Assembly (NCBI GenBank): GCA_937898715.1 | Contig: CALEKA010000020.1 | Location: 34,749-98,748 of the forward strand | DNA length: 64,000 nt | DNA from: an uncultured Prevotella sp. | GTDB taxonomy: Bacteria > Bacteroidota > Bacteroidia > Bacteroidales > Bacteroidaceae | Direction of reading: 5' to 3' | Program-made: the position numbers and the translations under genes | Notes under the pieces: generated by a model | What the model saw: the letters and a program-made list of their open reading frames with translations, nothing else | Told to the model about the DNA's origin: nothing | The model's database searches: none | Shown here: piece by piece, positions 33,024 to 42,630 of the stretch | Layout: every line of letters begins with the position of its first letter | Numbering within the stretch: the stretch's first letter is position 1

Positions 33024-35543
33024 ATGAAATTTGAAATACCCGCCGGAACTGCACGCTTGCTCGAAGAGAGCAAGACCGATGCATTAAAATTTGGTATCTC
33101 ACAGGTAACAACAATATGCTTATTGTTTACTGCCTTGAAGAATGAAAAAATAGTACAAGCTTTCAAAGCACTCGGAGCAGATGTAGAGAGCATGCTCGCT
33201 GCCATACGTAAGATTATGACAGAAGAGGCAGAGTGGAACAACGATCGGATTGACGCTGGTGTTAGTGACGAACTGCCCTACGTTGATTTCGATACAGAAT
33301 GTACACGCGTGGTACGTCTGCTTGTGCTTGAATACAAGCTTTACAAAGGTCGTTGCGAAAACGAGGGACTAATCATCCTATCGATTCTTCACGATCGTCA
33401 GAATGAAGCAAAAGCCCTCTTGATGGGACAGGGGCTTACCTATGAAAAAGCACAAGAAGCTTTTTTGGAAAAGGAAACTACCACTCCTCAAGACGACTTC
33501 AACTTTCCCAATGAAGATAATAGCCCATTCCCTGACGATATGGATGGTGGGCCTCAACAAGGATCGAGCAATAAGACCAATACAGCACAGAAGAAGAGCG
33601 ACACAGACACTCCTATTACTGACAACTTTGGCACAGATTTGACAAAGGTGGCTGAAAAGGGAGGACTTGATCCTGTCGTAGGTCGCGAGAAGGAAATAGA
33701 ACGCATTGTTCAGATTCTATGCCGAAGAAAAAAGAACAATCCTATTATTATAGGTGAACCTGGTGTGGGAAAAAGCGCCATCGTTGAAGGCTTAGCAGAA
33801 CGAATTGCGAAACACAATGTACCGCATTTGCTTGACAACAAACGCATCGTCTCACTCAACATGGCAACAATCGTTGCTGGTACACAATACAGAGGTCAGT
33901 TTGAAGAAAGACTCCGCAGACTGATTAAAGAACTTCAGACACATCCAGAGATTATCCTATTTATCGATGAGATCCACACTATAATAGGTGCAGGATCTGC
34001 TCCCGGAAGCTTGGACGCTGCCAACATACTTAAGCCCGCTTTGGCTCGTGGCGAAATACAATGCATTGGTGCAACGACCATCAATGAGTTTAAGAAAACG
34101 ATAGAAAAAGATGGTGCTCTCGATCGCCGTTTCCAAAAGATTATGTTGGAGCCTACAACGGCTGAAGAGACCCTTACCATCCTACACAATATAAAGAATC
34201 GCTACGAAGATCATCACAATGTGACTTATACTGACGATGCGCTGAAAGCATGTGTAGACTTGACCGTGCGCTACGTGACAGACCGTGCTCTCCCCGATAA
34301 GGCTATTGATGCATTAGACGAGGTAGGAGCGCGCATGCACTTGGCTGGAACAGGAAAGCCCCAAAAATTGGAAGAACTCCAGCAACGCATTGACGATCTG
34401 CGCAATCAAAAGATACAAGCTGCTAAGGAGCAAAACTATGAATTGGCTGCCAACTTGCGCGATCAAGTGCAAGACATGACACGCGAACTGGATAAAGCCA
34501 CAGAAGAATGGCAGAATCAGCAGAAAAGCCACCCTAGCGAGGTGAACGCCAATGATGTAGCTGAGGTCGTGTCAATGATGAGTGGCGTGCCAGCCACGCG
34601 TATCGCCACAGACGAAGGCGAACGACTCAAAGGCATGCGCAATGCACTCTCACAAAAAGTAATTGCTCAAGATAAGGCCATCGAAAGACTTACACGTGCT
34701 ATCACACGTAGTCGTATCGGATTGAAAGGCAACGATCGTCCCATCGGCACATTCCTCTTTGTCGGTCCTACCGGTGTGGGTAAAACTCATCTTGTAAAAT
34801 GCTTGGCAGAATGGATGTTTGGCTCTAAAGACGCTTTGATCCGTGTTGACATGAGTGAATATGGAGAAAAGTATAGTGTGAGTAGACTCGTAGGTGCTCC
34901 TCCGGGCTATGTAGGCTATGAAGAGGGAGGACAATTGACCGAGCGAGTAAGACGCCATCCGTACTCTGTCATTTTGCTTGATGAAATAGAAAAAGCTCAT
35001 CCAGACGTGTTCAACACACTGCTTCAGGTGATGGACGAAGGACGCATGACAGATGGCAATGGCACCACCGTCGACTTCCGCAATACCATTATTATACTGA
35101 CTTCCAATAGTGGTACACGTCAGTTGCGCGAGTTTGGATCGGGCGTTGGATTTGGTCGTACACAAGGAGAACTGAGCGGAGAAGTGGCAGAGGGGATTAT
35201 CCTTAAGACGCTTCGCAAACAATTTGCTCCTGAATTTTTGAATCGATTAGACGACATCATCATGTTCAACCCATTGAACAAAGATAGTGCTATGCAAATT
35301 GCCGAAATTGAGCTACACGACTTGAATCAACGCATGAAGCAAAATGGATTCAGTATAGAAGTAGACGAAGCTGCCAAGCAACTCATCGTGGATAAAGGGT
35401 TTGACGCTCAGTATGGTGCCCGTTCGCTTAAGCGCTCCATTCAGCACAACCTTGAAGATCCTCTCTGTGACTTTATCATGGAACACCCCGAACAGACGAA
35501 TTTCCACGCTAAAGTAATAGACGGGAAAGTGGTAATTGAATAA
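33024..35543 (+). CDS. clpC: ClpC-type AAA+ unfoldase of the Clp protease
   Basis: Hexameric ATPase that unfolds proteins and feeds them to ClpP. The start at 33024 (MKFEIPAGTARLLEESK) gives 839 residues; upstream codons of the open frame cover the promoter. An N-domain (about 1-145) is diverged and followed by a charged linker. D1 has GEPGVGKS, FIDEIHTIIGAG and a middle region with a UVR-like motif (NYELAANLRDQVQDM), which marks ClpC rather than ClpA/ClpB. D2 has GPTGVGKTH and ILLDEIEKAH. The GVGFGR loop after TSNSG matches the ClpP-binding VGF loop. Protein quality control and stress adaptation are expected roles. Confidence 0.93.
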   Translation: MKFEIPAGTARLLEESKTDALKFGISQVTTICLLFTALKNEKIVQAFKALGADVESMLAAIRKIMTEEAEWNNDRIDAGVSDELPYVDFDTECTRVVRLLVLEYKLYKGRCENEGLIILSILHDRQNEAKALLMGQGLTYEKAQEAFLEKETTTPQDDFNFPNEDNSPFPDDMDGGPQQGSSNKTNTAQKKSDTDTPITDNFGTDLTKVAEKGGLDPVVGREKEIERIVQILCRRKKNNPIIIGEPGVGKSAIVEGLAERIAKHNVPHLLDNKRIVSLNMATIVAGTQYRGQFEERLRRLIKELQTHPEIILFIDEIHTIIGAGSAPGSLDAANILKPALARGEIQCIGATTINEFKKTIEKDGALDRRFQKIMLEPTTAEETLTILHNIKNRYEDHHNVTYTDDALKACVDLTVRYVTDRALPDKAIDALDEVGARMHLAGTGKPQKLEELQQRIDDLRNQKIQAAKEQNYELAANLRDQVQDMTRELDKATEEWQNQQKSHPSEVNANDVAEVVSMMSGVPATRIATDEGERLKGMRNALSQKVIAQDKAIERLTRAITRSRIGLKGNDRPIGTFLFVGPTGVGKTHLVKCLAEWMFGSKDALIRVDMSEYGEKYSVSRLVGAPPGYVGYEEGGQLTERVRRHPYSVILLDEIEKAHPDVFNTLLQVMDEGRMTDGNGTTVDFRNTIIILTSNSGTRQLREFGSGVGFGRTQGELSGEVAEGIILKTLRKQFAPEFLNRLDDIIMFNPLNKDSAMQIAEIELHDLNQRMKQNGFSIEVDEAAKQLIVDKGFDAQYGARSLKRSIQHNLEDPLCDFIMEHPEQTNFHAKVIDGKVVIE

Positions 35544-35562
35544 GATTATATGAAAAATTAGT

Positions 35563-35617
35563 GGTAGGAATCGTTGGAGCAGATACATGTTCTACTCCAA
35601 CATTTCCTTACCATTTT
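35563..35617 (+). terminator. terminator after clpC
   Basis: GGTAGGAATCGTTGGAG pairs with CTCCAACATTTCCTTACC around a 15-nt loop, with a few mismatches, and ATTTT follows. It separates clpC from rfbC. Confidence 0.65.
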
Positions 35618-35628
35618 ACACTAAGCAC

Positions 35629-36180
35629 ATGGAATATATCAAGACAGCCATACCCGGTGTATGGGTATTAGAACCGCGCGTTTTTGAAGATGCGCGTGGA
35701 TATTTTATGGAAACTTGGCGCGAGGAGGACTTCAATCGCGCAATAGGCCACGAAGTACATTTTGTGCAAGACAATCAATCGATGTCTTCACGAGGTGTGC
35801 TCCGTGGTTTGCATTTTCAAAAAGGAGAAGCCTCACAAGCTAAGTTGGTACGCGTACTCCAAGGCACAGTAGTTGATGTCGCAGTAGATTTACGCAAGAA
35901 TTCACCTACTTTCGGAAAATATGTGATGGTGGAACTTTCTGCTGAGAACAAGAAGCAACTATTTATTCCGAGAGGATTTGCACATGGATTCCAAGTGCTG
36001 AGCGAAACGGCTGTATTTACATATAAAGTGGACAACCGCTATGCCCCCGAGACAGAATGCTCCATCCGCTACAACGATCCGACCATAGGCATTGACTGGC
36101 CCATTAAGGGCGACGATGTGATATTGAGCGAAAAAGATCTGAAGCGTGCTGTTAGCTTTGAAGAATCTGAGAAGTTTTAA
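35629..36180 (+). CDS. rfbC: dTDP-4-dehydrorhamnose 3,5-epimerase
   Basis: Third step of dTDP-L-rhamnose synthesis, in the cytoplasm. The start at 35629 (MEYIKTAIPGVWVLEPRVF) gives 183 residues, the usual length. Motifs are FEDARGYFMETW, RGVLRGLHFQ with the catalytic-base His at H62, and PRGFAHGF. The tyrosine acid is expected in VFTYKVDNRYAP. The other rhamnose genes (rfbA, rfbB, rfbD) are not in the window. It could supply the nearby polysaccharide locus, which has a rhamnosyltransferase-like enzyme. The lepA gene follows after 23 bp. Confidence 0.94.
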   Translation: MEYIKTAIPGVWVLEPRVFEDARGYFMETWREEDFNRAIGHEVHFVQDNQSMSSRGVLRGLHFQKGEASQAKLVRVLQGTVVDVAVDLRKNSPTFGKYVMVELSAENKKQLFIPRGFAHGFQVLSETAVFTYKVDNRYAPETECSIRYNDPTIGIDWPIKGDDVILSEKDLKRAVSFEESEKF

Positions 36181-36203
36181 TACTCCCTTACGAATATAAT
36201 ATA

Positions 36204-37985
36204 ATGAATCATATACGCAACTTCTGCATCATCGCACATATTGACCACGGCAAAAGTACCTTGGCCGATCGTCTGTTGGAACGTACAAAAACTGTAAAAG
36301 TGACCGAAGGACAGATGCTCGACGACATGGACTTGGAGCGTGAACGTGGCATTACGATTAAGAGTCATGCCATACAGATGGACTACGAGATGGATGGTGA
36401 AACCTATCGGCTTAATCTGATTGACACTCCAGGACACGTTGACTTTGCTTACGAAGTATCAAGAAGCATCGCTGCCTGTGAGGGATGTCTGCTCTTAGTA
36501 GACTCTACACAAGGCGTACAAGCCCAAACGATCTCCAACCTTTACATGGCAATAGAACACAATCTCGAGATTATCCCCGTATTGAGTAAATGCGATATGG
36601 TAAACTCGATGCCCGAAGAAGTGGAAGACGAGATTATCGATCTCTTGGGCTGCAAGCGAGAAGAGATCCTTCGAGCTTCAGGCAAAACGGGCGAAGGTGT
36701 TGACGAAATATTACGTGCCGTCGTAGAACGTATCCCCGCTCCTACTGGCGACGAGAATGCTTCTCTTCAAGCACTTATCTTTGACTCCGTGTTCAATCCG
36801 TTCAGAGGCATTATTGCGTATTTCAAGATTGAAAATGGCTGTATTCACAAAGACGAGGATGTGATCTTCGTTAACACGCAAAAGAGCTATCATGCTGATG
36901 AAATCGGCGTGCTTAAGATGGATCTTTCACCACGCAAAGAGTTGAAATGCGGCGACGTGGGCTACATCGTAAGTGGTATTAAGACTGCCACAGAGGTTAA
37001 GGTAGGCGATACAATTACAAGTGTAGAAAATCCTTGTGAAAAAGCTATTGCAGGCTTTGAAGAGGTAAAGCCTATGGTTTTCGCAGGTGTATACCCTATT
37101 GAAACGGAAGATTTCGAACAACTTCGTGCAAGCTTAGAGAAGCTCCAACTTAACGATGCTTCCTTGACTTTCCAACCTGAATCGTCTGTTGCCTTAGGCT
37201 TTGGCTTCCGATGTGGATTCTTGGGACTTCTCCACATGGAAATTGTACAAGAACGCTTGGATCGTGAGTTCAATATGAACGTGATAACCACGGTGCCCAA
37301 CGTTAGCTACAATGTCTACGATAAACATGGTGAGATGATGGAGGTGCATAATCCTGCGGGTATGCCCGACCAGACGGAGATTGACCACATTGAAGAGCCT
37401 TACATACGCGCATCAATCATCACACGCACCGAATATATTGGCAATATCATGACCCTCTGCTTAGGAAAACGAGGAGAATTGGTAAAGCAAGAATACGTAT
37501 CGGGCGATCGTGTGGAACTATATTACGACATGCCATTGGCAGAGATTGTCATAGATTTCTACGACAAGCTTAAGAGTATTTCTAAAGGTTATGCTTCGTT
37601 TGACTATCACCCAATAGGGTTTAGGCCTTCTAAACTTGTCAAGTTAGACATCTTGCTCAACGGAGAGCCCGTAGACGCACTTTCTACACTTACACACGTA
37701 GATAACTCTGTATATTTCGGACGCAGAATGTGCGAAAAACTTAAGGAGTTGCTTCCTCGCCAACAGTTTGATATTGCTATTCAGGCGGCGATTGGTGCTA
37801 AAATCATTGCACGCGAGACAGTGAAGCAAGTACGCAAAGATGTGACAGCAAAGTGTTACGGTGGTGATATCAGTCGTAAGCGCAAACTCCTTGAGAAACA
37901 GAAACGAGGAAAGAAACGTATGAAGGAAATCGGCAACGTACAGGTGCCTCAAAAGGCATTCTTGGCTGTGCTGAAATTAGACTAA
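36204..37985 (+). CDS. lepA: elongation factor 4 (back-translocase GTPase)
   Basis: Ribosome-associated GTPase of 593 residues. The GTP-binding domain shows G1 AHIDHGKST (about 11-19), the switch I region RERGIT, G3 DTPGHVD and G4 SKCDM. The C-terminal part carries the LepA-specific domain (SSVALGFGFRCGFLGLLHMEIVQERL and the conserved end KRGKKRMKEIGNVQVPQKAFLAVLK). It starts 23 bp after rfbC and may be co-transcribed with it. Identification is firm. Confidence 0.97.
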   Translation: MNHIRNFCIIAHIDHGKSTLADRLLERTKTVKVTEGQMLDDMDLERERGITIKSHAIQMDYEMDGETYRLNLIDTPGHVDFAYEVSRSIAACEGCLLLVDSTQGVQAQTISNLYMAIEHNLEIIPVLSKCDMVNSMPEEVEDEIIDLLGCKREEILRASGKTGEGVDEILRAVVERIPAPTGDENASLQALIFDSVFNPFRGIIAYFKIENGCIHKDEDVIFVNTQKSYHADEIGVLKMDLSPRKELKCGDVGYIVSGIKTATEVKVGDTITSVENPCEKAIAGFEEVKPMVFAGVYPIETEDFEQLRASLEKLQLNDASLTFQPESSVALGFGFRCGFLGLLHMEIVQERLDREFNMNVITTVPNVSYNVYDKHGEMMEVHNPAGMPDQTEIDHIEEPYIRASIITRTEYIGNIMTLCLGKRGELVKQEYVSGDRVELYYDMPLAEIVIDFYDKLKSISKGYASFDYHPIGFRPSKLVKLDILLNGEPVDALSTLTHVDNSVYFGRRMCEKLKELLPRQQFDIAIQAAIGAKIIARETVKQVRKDVTAKCYGGDISRKRKLLEKQKRGKKRMKEIGNVQVPQKAFLAVLKLD

Positions 37986-38034
37986 TCAACAACCCCCTTG
38001 AAGAACAAACGTTCTCTAAAAACACCTGAAGGAT

Positions 38035-38730
38035 ATGCTCATAGAATTGCACGACATCGTGTTGCAACATGAAGATCATCCTATTCTAAATGGAGTGAAC
38101 TTCTGCGTAGACGACAATGACTTTATATATATAATAGGTAAGGTAGGTAGCGGCAAGACATCACTGCTGCGTACGCTTTATGGTGAATTATCTCCCGTAG
38201 CTGGCGAAGGATCTGTACTTGAGTTCGACCTCAATAAACTCAGGACACATCAAATTCCACAACTGCGTAAGCAACTTGGCATCATATTCCAAGATTTCCA
38301 ATTGCTTAGAGAAATGACAGTAGAGCAAAATCTGGATTTCGTACTAAAAGCTACTGGTTGGAAAAAGAAAGCTCGTCCTGGCCGTATACAGGAGGTGCTC
38401 AACATGGTTGGTCTAAGCGAAAAAGTTCACAGCTTTCCACACGAGCTTTCAGGTGGTGAACAGCAACGTGTGTGCATAGCCAGAGCTTTACTCAACAACC
38501 CACGTATTATTTTGGCTGATGAACCTACAGGTAATCTCGATCCAGAAACAAGCAGACAGATAATGTGCATACTTCAGTCAGTACGCGAACAAGGTGCGGC
38601 AGTAGTCATGGTAACGCACAATCTAAACTTGCTTACAGAGTTCCCCGGCATTGTATATCGTTGCGAAGATGGTTCCGTAAAGGAAGTAACAAACGACTAC
38701 AACGTAGCTATAGAGGCTGAGACAGAATAG
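38035..38730 (+). CDS. ftsE: cell-division ATP-binding protein FtsE
   Basis: ABC ATPase of 231 residues that works with FtsX at the septum to control peptidoglycan hydrolases. Walker A is GKVGSGKTS, the Q-loop IIFQDFQLL, the signature LSGGEQQRV and Walker B ILADEPTGNLD. The GxVGSGKTSLLRTLYGE opening and the length are typical for FtsE. FtsX is not adjacent; instead lysC follows 91 bp downstream, and lysA after it. That order would connect division with the diaminopimelate branch, an inference from position only. Confidence 0.88.
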   Translation: MLIELHDIVLQHEDHPILNGVNFCVDDNDFIYIIGKVGSGKTSLLRTLYGELSPVAGEGSVLEFDLNKLRTHQIPQLRKQLGIIFQDFQLLREMTVEQNLDFVLKATGWKKKARPGRIQEVLNMVGLSEKVHSFPHELSGGEQQRVCIARALLNNPRIILADEPTGNLDPETSRQIMCILQSVREQGAAVVMVTHNLNLLTEFPGIVYRCEDGSVKEVTNDYNVAIEAETE

Positions 38731-38821
38731 AACTCTCCTCACCTATAGAGGATAGGACAAAAATCAAATTCTGAGAAGATAAGAATACAACAAGTAACCA
38801 TCATATAAATAGACAAAGACT

Positions 38822-40153
38822 ATGAAAATTCTGAAGTTCGGCGGCACCTCAGTAGGTTCTCCGCAGAGAATGAAAGATGTTTGCCAACTGATAACTGACG
38901 GCAATCGTAAGATCGTGGTACTCTCGGCTATGTCGGGAACAACCAACTCACTGGTAGAAATTGCCGACTACATAAAGAAGCGCAACCTGGAAGCTGCTGG
39001 TAACGTAATCAACAAGTTACGTACGCTCTATAAGCAGCACGTGGAAGAACTCTATAGCAAAGAAGAAAACAAGGAGAAGACCAATGCGCTCCTGCTTGAT
39101 ATCTTCATGCACCTTCACAACTTGACAACGCAAGAGTATTCAGACAAGTTGGAGAAGGAAATCCTTGCACAGGGCGAACTGATGAGCACCAACATGGTGA
39201 CTAATTACTTAAAGGAACAGGGCGTGAAAGTAATGTTGATTCCCGCTCTCGACTTCATGCGTACTGATAGCAATGGCGAGCCCGATATGCCCTATATCAA
39301 AGAACATATCACCGACATCTTGAAAAAGAACGATGGTTACGAGCTCTATATCACTCAAGGATTCATCTGCCGCAATATCAACGGTGACGTGGATAATCTG
39401 CAACGTGGAGGCTCTGACTACACAGCTTGCTTGGTAGGTGCTGTGCTCCGTGCAGAAGAGATTCAGATTTGGACGGATATAGATGGTATGCACAATAACG
39501 ATCCACGTTATGTGCCCAATACCACTCCTGTTCGTCAACTCAATTTCGAAGAAGCAGCAGAATTGGCTTACTTCGGTGCTAAGATCCTTCACCCTACTTG
39601 CATTCAACCCGCTCACTATGCAGGAGTTCCCGTACGATTACTCAACACCATGGATCCCTCTGCGCCTGGAACCATCATCAATGATCAAATGCAGAAGGGT
39701 ACGATCAAGGCTGTAGCTGCTAAGGACAATATTACGGCCATCAAGATCGTATCTTCACGCATGCTTCTCGCCACAGGATTCCTACATAAGCTCTTTGAAA
39801 CTTTCGAAGTGAACCATACTCCCGTAGATATGGTGACAACAAGCGAAGTAGGCGTGACGCTAACCATCGACAACAATGCGCACTTAGCCAATATCGTAGA
39901 GGAACTCAAAAAATATGGCACTATTAGCATTGATGAGAACATGTGCATTATATGCGTTGTAGGAGACTTGAGATGGGGTAACGTGGGCTTTGAGACTTTG
40001 GTAACAGAGGCCTTGGCACAGATTCCCGTGAGAATGATCGCCTACGGAGGTAGCAACCACAATATCTCCTTCCTTGTGCGCGAATCCGACAAGAAAGCTG
40101 CTTTGTGTGCCTTGAGTGAAAAACTTTTCAATAACCAACAAAAAGCAGAATAA
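38822..40153 (+). CDS. lysC: aspartate kinase (monofunctional)
   Basis: Phosphorylates aspartate, the first step to lysine, methionine, threonine and diaminopimelate. It has 443 residues. The N-terminal kinase domain starts MKILKFGGTSVGSPQRM and contains LQRGGSDYTA and WTDIDGMHNNDPR. Two ACT-like domains follow (about 305-440), the usual site of feedback control by lysine. No homoserine dehydrogenase domain is fused. The stop overlaps the lysA start by one base (TAATG), which suggests coupled translation. No leader attenuator was found. Confidence 0.95.
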   Translation: MKILKFGGTSVGSPQRMKDVCQLITDGNRKIVVLSAMSGTTNSLVEIADYIKKRNLEAAGNVINKLRTLYKQHVEELYSKEENKEKTNALLLDIFMHLHNLTTQEYSDKLEKEILAQGELMSTNMVTNYLKEQGVKVMLIPALDFMRTDSNGEPDMPYIKEHITDILKKNDGYELYITQGFICRNINGDVDNLQRGGSDYTACLVGAVLRAEEIQIWTDIDGMHNNDPRYVPNTTPVRQLNFEEAAELAYFGAKILHPTCIQPAHYAGVPVRLLNTMDPSAPGTIINDQMQKGTIKAVAAKDNITAIKIVSSRMLLATGFLHKLFETFEVNHTPVDMVTTSEVGVTLTIDNNAHLANIVEELKKYGTISIDENMCIICVVGDLRWGNVGFETLVTEALAQIPVRMIAYGGSNHNISFLVRESDKKAALCALSEKLFNNQQKAE

Positions 40154-41304
40154 TGACTTTCCCCACCACAATTTTCTCTAAACTAGACACTCCATTCTAT
40201 TACTACGACTTAGACATTCTGAATCAGACTCTCAAGGCGATACATGCAGAGACTGATCATCGCAAAAACTTCCACGTGCATTATGCCATAAAAGCTAATG
40301 CCAATCCAGGTATTCTGGAGATTATTGCTCAATCTGGATTGGGAGCTGACTGCGTATCGGGCGGAGAGATTGAGGCTGCAGACATGGCAGGGTTTGATGG
40401 TCAGAAGATCGTATACGCTGGCGTAGGAAAAAGCGATAAAGAAATCCGTATCGCTTTGGAAAAAGGTATTTTCTGCTTCAACGTGGAGAGCCTTCCTGAA
40501 TTGGAAGTTATCAATGAGATTGCTCACGAAATGGGCAAAAAAGCTCACGTTGCCTTCCGTATCAACCCGAATGTCGATGCACATACGCATGCCAAGATTA
40601 CAACGGGCCTAAACGAGAATAAGTTTGGCATTGCCATGGAAGACATGATTCCTGCTATCCGCAAAGCAGAGTCATTGGACGCTGTGGAGTATACTGGACT
40701 TCATTTTCATATCGGCAGCCAGATTCTTGACCTTTCTGTCTACGTAGCTTTATGTGATCGTATCAACGAACTACAAGATATACTTGACAAAGAGGGGATC
40801 CAGACGGCTAATATTAATGTTGGCGGTGGCTTAGGTATTGATTATGACAACCCTGACGGCAATCCTATTCCTAACTTCAAAGAATATTTCGAACTTTTCG
40901 AAGAGCACTTAAAGCTCCGTGAGGGTCAGCAACTCCACTTTGAGTTGGGCCGTAGCGTAGTAGCACAATGTGGATCTCTTATTGCTCGAACACTCTACGT
41001 TAAAGAAGGACATACGAAGAAATTCGTTATCGTTGACGCAGGATTTACTGAGTTAGTACGCCCAGCCATGTATGGTTCTCATCACTTTACGCAGAATCTC
41101 TCAGCAGCAAATGATGCGCCTAAAGACAAGTACGATGTAGTAGGTCCCATTTGTGAAAGCAGCGATGTGTTTAGCACTGACGAAGTGCTTCCCATCACAC
41201 ATCGTGGAGACTTCATTGCATTCCGATCAGCAGGAGCTTATGGTGAAGTAATGGCTTCCACCTACAATTGCCGTCAGCTTCCAGAAGCCTATTTCAGCGA
41301 ATAA
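40153..41304 (+). CDS. lysA: diaminopimelate decarboxylase
   Basis: PLP enzyme converting meso-diaminopimelate to lysine. The 383 residues make a fold III alanine-racemase-like barrel and a C-terminal beta domain. The PLP lysine lies in HYAIKANANPGIL, the glycine-rich PLP-phosphate loop appears as NVGGGLGIDYD, and GPICESSDVF carries the substrate-side cysteine. YGEVMASTYNCR near the C-terminus has the conserved tyrosine. It shares one base with lysC and is followed by a terminator. Confidence 0.95.
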   Translation: MTFPTTIFSKLDTPFYYYDLDILNQTLKAIHAETDHRKNFHVHYAIKANANPGILEIIAQSGLGADCVSGGEIEAADMAGFDGQKIVYAGVGKSDKEIRIALEKGIFCFNVESLPELEVINEIAHEMGKKAHVAFRINPNVDAHTHAKITTGLNENKFGIAMEDMIPAIRKAESLDAVEYTGLHFHIGSQILDLSVYVALCDRINELQDILDKEGIQTANINVGGGLGIDYDNPDGNPIPNFKEYFELFEEHLKLREGQQLHFELGRSVVAQCGSLIARTLYVKEGHTKKFVIVDAGFTELVRPAMYGSHHFTQNLSAANDAPKDKYDVVGPICESSDVFSTDEVLPITHRGDFIAFRSAGAYGEVMASTYNCRQLPEAYFSE

Positions 41305-41332
41305 AGATACAATTACTCGCACACATCATTGC

Positions 41333-41378
41333 AGGATGGTATATCTTCATATTTTTAGAAAGGTATACCATCCCTTTT
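41333..41378 (+). terminator. terminator after lysA
   Basis: GGATGGTATA (41334-41343) pairs with TATACCATCC (41364-41373) and is followed by CTTTTG. It lies 29 bp past the lysA stop. Confidence 0.8.
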
Positions 41379-41531
41379 GTTTATGCACAACTTAAATTGA
41401 AATAATACAACTAGTACTGATTTACTACAGCAAAATCGAGAGATGAAAGATAAATAGCATATAAACAAGACTTAAGTGAAAGATATTATGCATAACAGCA
41501 TATAAAATACTTTAAAAAGCAATTCAGTTTC

Positions 41532-41562
41532 TTGGTGATTATCAAATAATCTGCTATCTTTG
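41532..41562 (+). promoter_or_regulatory. promoter of the GH25 gene
   Basis: TTG (41532-41534), 20 bp, then TATCTTTG (41555-41562). The -7 box ends only 5 bp before the apparent ATG at 41568, leaving almost no leader. Confidence 0.75.
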
Positions 41563-41567
41563 CAAGC

Positions 41568-42410
41568 ATGGAGAAGAAAAGGAACTTTAGAAATAAGATA
41601 AATTTATATACTTGCAGCGCACTACTGATGTCGGCATTAATGTTTTTGCCGGCTTCTGCTAATGCTCGCAAGAAAGATAAAAACCATGGTAAAGGAATGG
41701 CTGCCTATGTGGCTATGGAGCCTGATGCTATGGCCACAAAAGCAGTGGGCGAAAAGCGCATGATGCATGCTGCTGCAGTCTTTATCAGAACATCCAATGC
41801 TCGCATTAACTCCAAATACAAGGAGGGAATTGATGTATCCCATTATCAGGGGAGTATCAATTGGGATCAAGTAGTAGACGGCACACCCATCTCATACGTT
41901 TATCTTAAAGCCACAGAAGGTGCCTCGCTCGTAGATGATACTTATGAGCGTAACTTGAACGAAGCACGCAGAGTAGGCCTGAGTGTGGGAAGTTATCACT
42001 TCTATCGTCCAAATGTAGATTGGAAGAAGCAATTCGACAACATGACCTCTGTAGTAAAGATGGACGAACAAGACTTAGTGCCCATCATTGATATAGAGCA
42101 TAGAGGGTCTGTATCATCAGATGCTTTCATTGCCGACCTACGTGCTTTTGTAGAGAAGGTTACTGAGTATTATGGTAAGAAGCCCTTGCTTTATACCTAT
42201 CACAACTTCTACAATCGCTACCTACAAGGCGAGTTTAAAGACTACCACTTTATGATAGCTCGCTATCGTAGCGACTCTCCCACCCTCAACGATGGTAAAG
42301 ATTACATCATGTGGCAGTATACATCGACAGGAAGTGTACCTGGCATCAGAGGACACGTAGATCGTTCCAAAATTATGGGAAACTACTCTTTGAACCAAGT
42401 AATGATGTAA
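41568..42410 (+). CDS. secreted GH25 lysozyme-family muramidase
   Basis: Cleaves the MurNAc-GlcNAc bond of peptidoglycan. The 280 residues begin with a positively charged signal peptide (MEKKRNFRNKINLY..., hydrophobic 14-30, cleavage after about ANA). A basic linker precedes the GH25 domain (about 85-275). Motifs are GIDVSHYQG (87-95, D89), YLKATEG, and DIEH with D175 and E177 in the catalytic positions; WQYTSTGSVPGI and the final HVDRS are family-typical. No other cell-wall-binding domain is present. The next in-frame ATG (41628) would cut the signal peptide, so 41568 is kept despite the very short leader. Confidence 0.9.
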   Translation: MEKKRNFRNKINLYTCSALLMSALMFLPASANARKKDKNHGKGMAAYVAMEPDAMATKAVGEKRMMHAAAVFIRTSNARINSKYKEGIDVSHYQGSINWDQVVDGTPISYVYLKATEGASLVDDTYERNLNEARRVGLSVGSYHFYRPNVDWKKQFDNMTSVVKMDEQDLVPIIDIEHRGSVSSDAFIADLRAFVEKVTEYYGKKPLLYTYHNFYNRYLQGEFKDYHFMIARYRSDSPTLNDGKDYIMWQYTSTGSVPGIRGHVDRSKIMGNYSLNQVMM

Positions 42411-42453
42411 GACATAATTAGAGTAAATGCACTATCAGTGTAGGCACATTTGC

Positions 42454-42496
42454 AAGCGGGTTATGCTCCGACCTTTGAGCATAACCTGCTTTTCTT
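42454..42496 (+). terminator. terminator after the GH25 gene
   Basis: AAGCGGGTTATGCTC and GAGCATAACCTGCTTTT form a 12-15 bp stem with a 7-nt loop and a T-run. Confidence 0.85.
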
Positions 42497-42595
42497 TGTC
42501 CTTTCTCTGGGAGAAAACTGACAATGCCTCAGCATAATATTCAAGCAAGCTTGATATTCTGCTTTCTACTTGTACGATTTCTAAAGAAAAATTGT

Positions 42596-42603
42596 TACTT
42601 TTG
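42596..42603 (+). promoter_or_regulatory. candidate -7 box of serS
   Basis: TACTTTTG, 27 bp before the serS ATG. A TTG lies 23 bp upstream, slightly too far. Confidence 0.55.
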
Positions 42604-42630
42604 CGGTCAACAACATAAGAAAAGAAAGTC

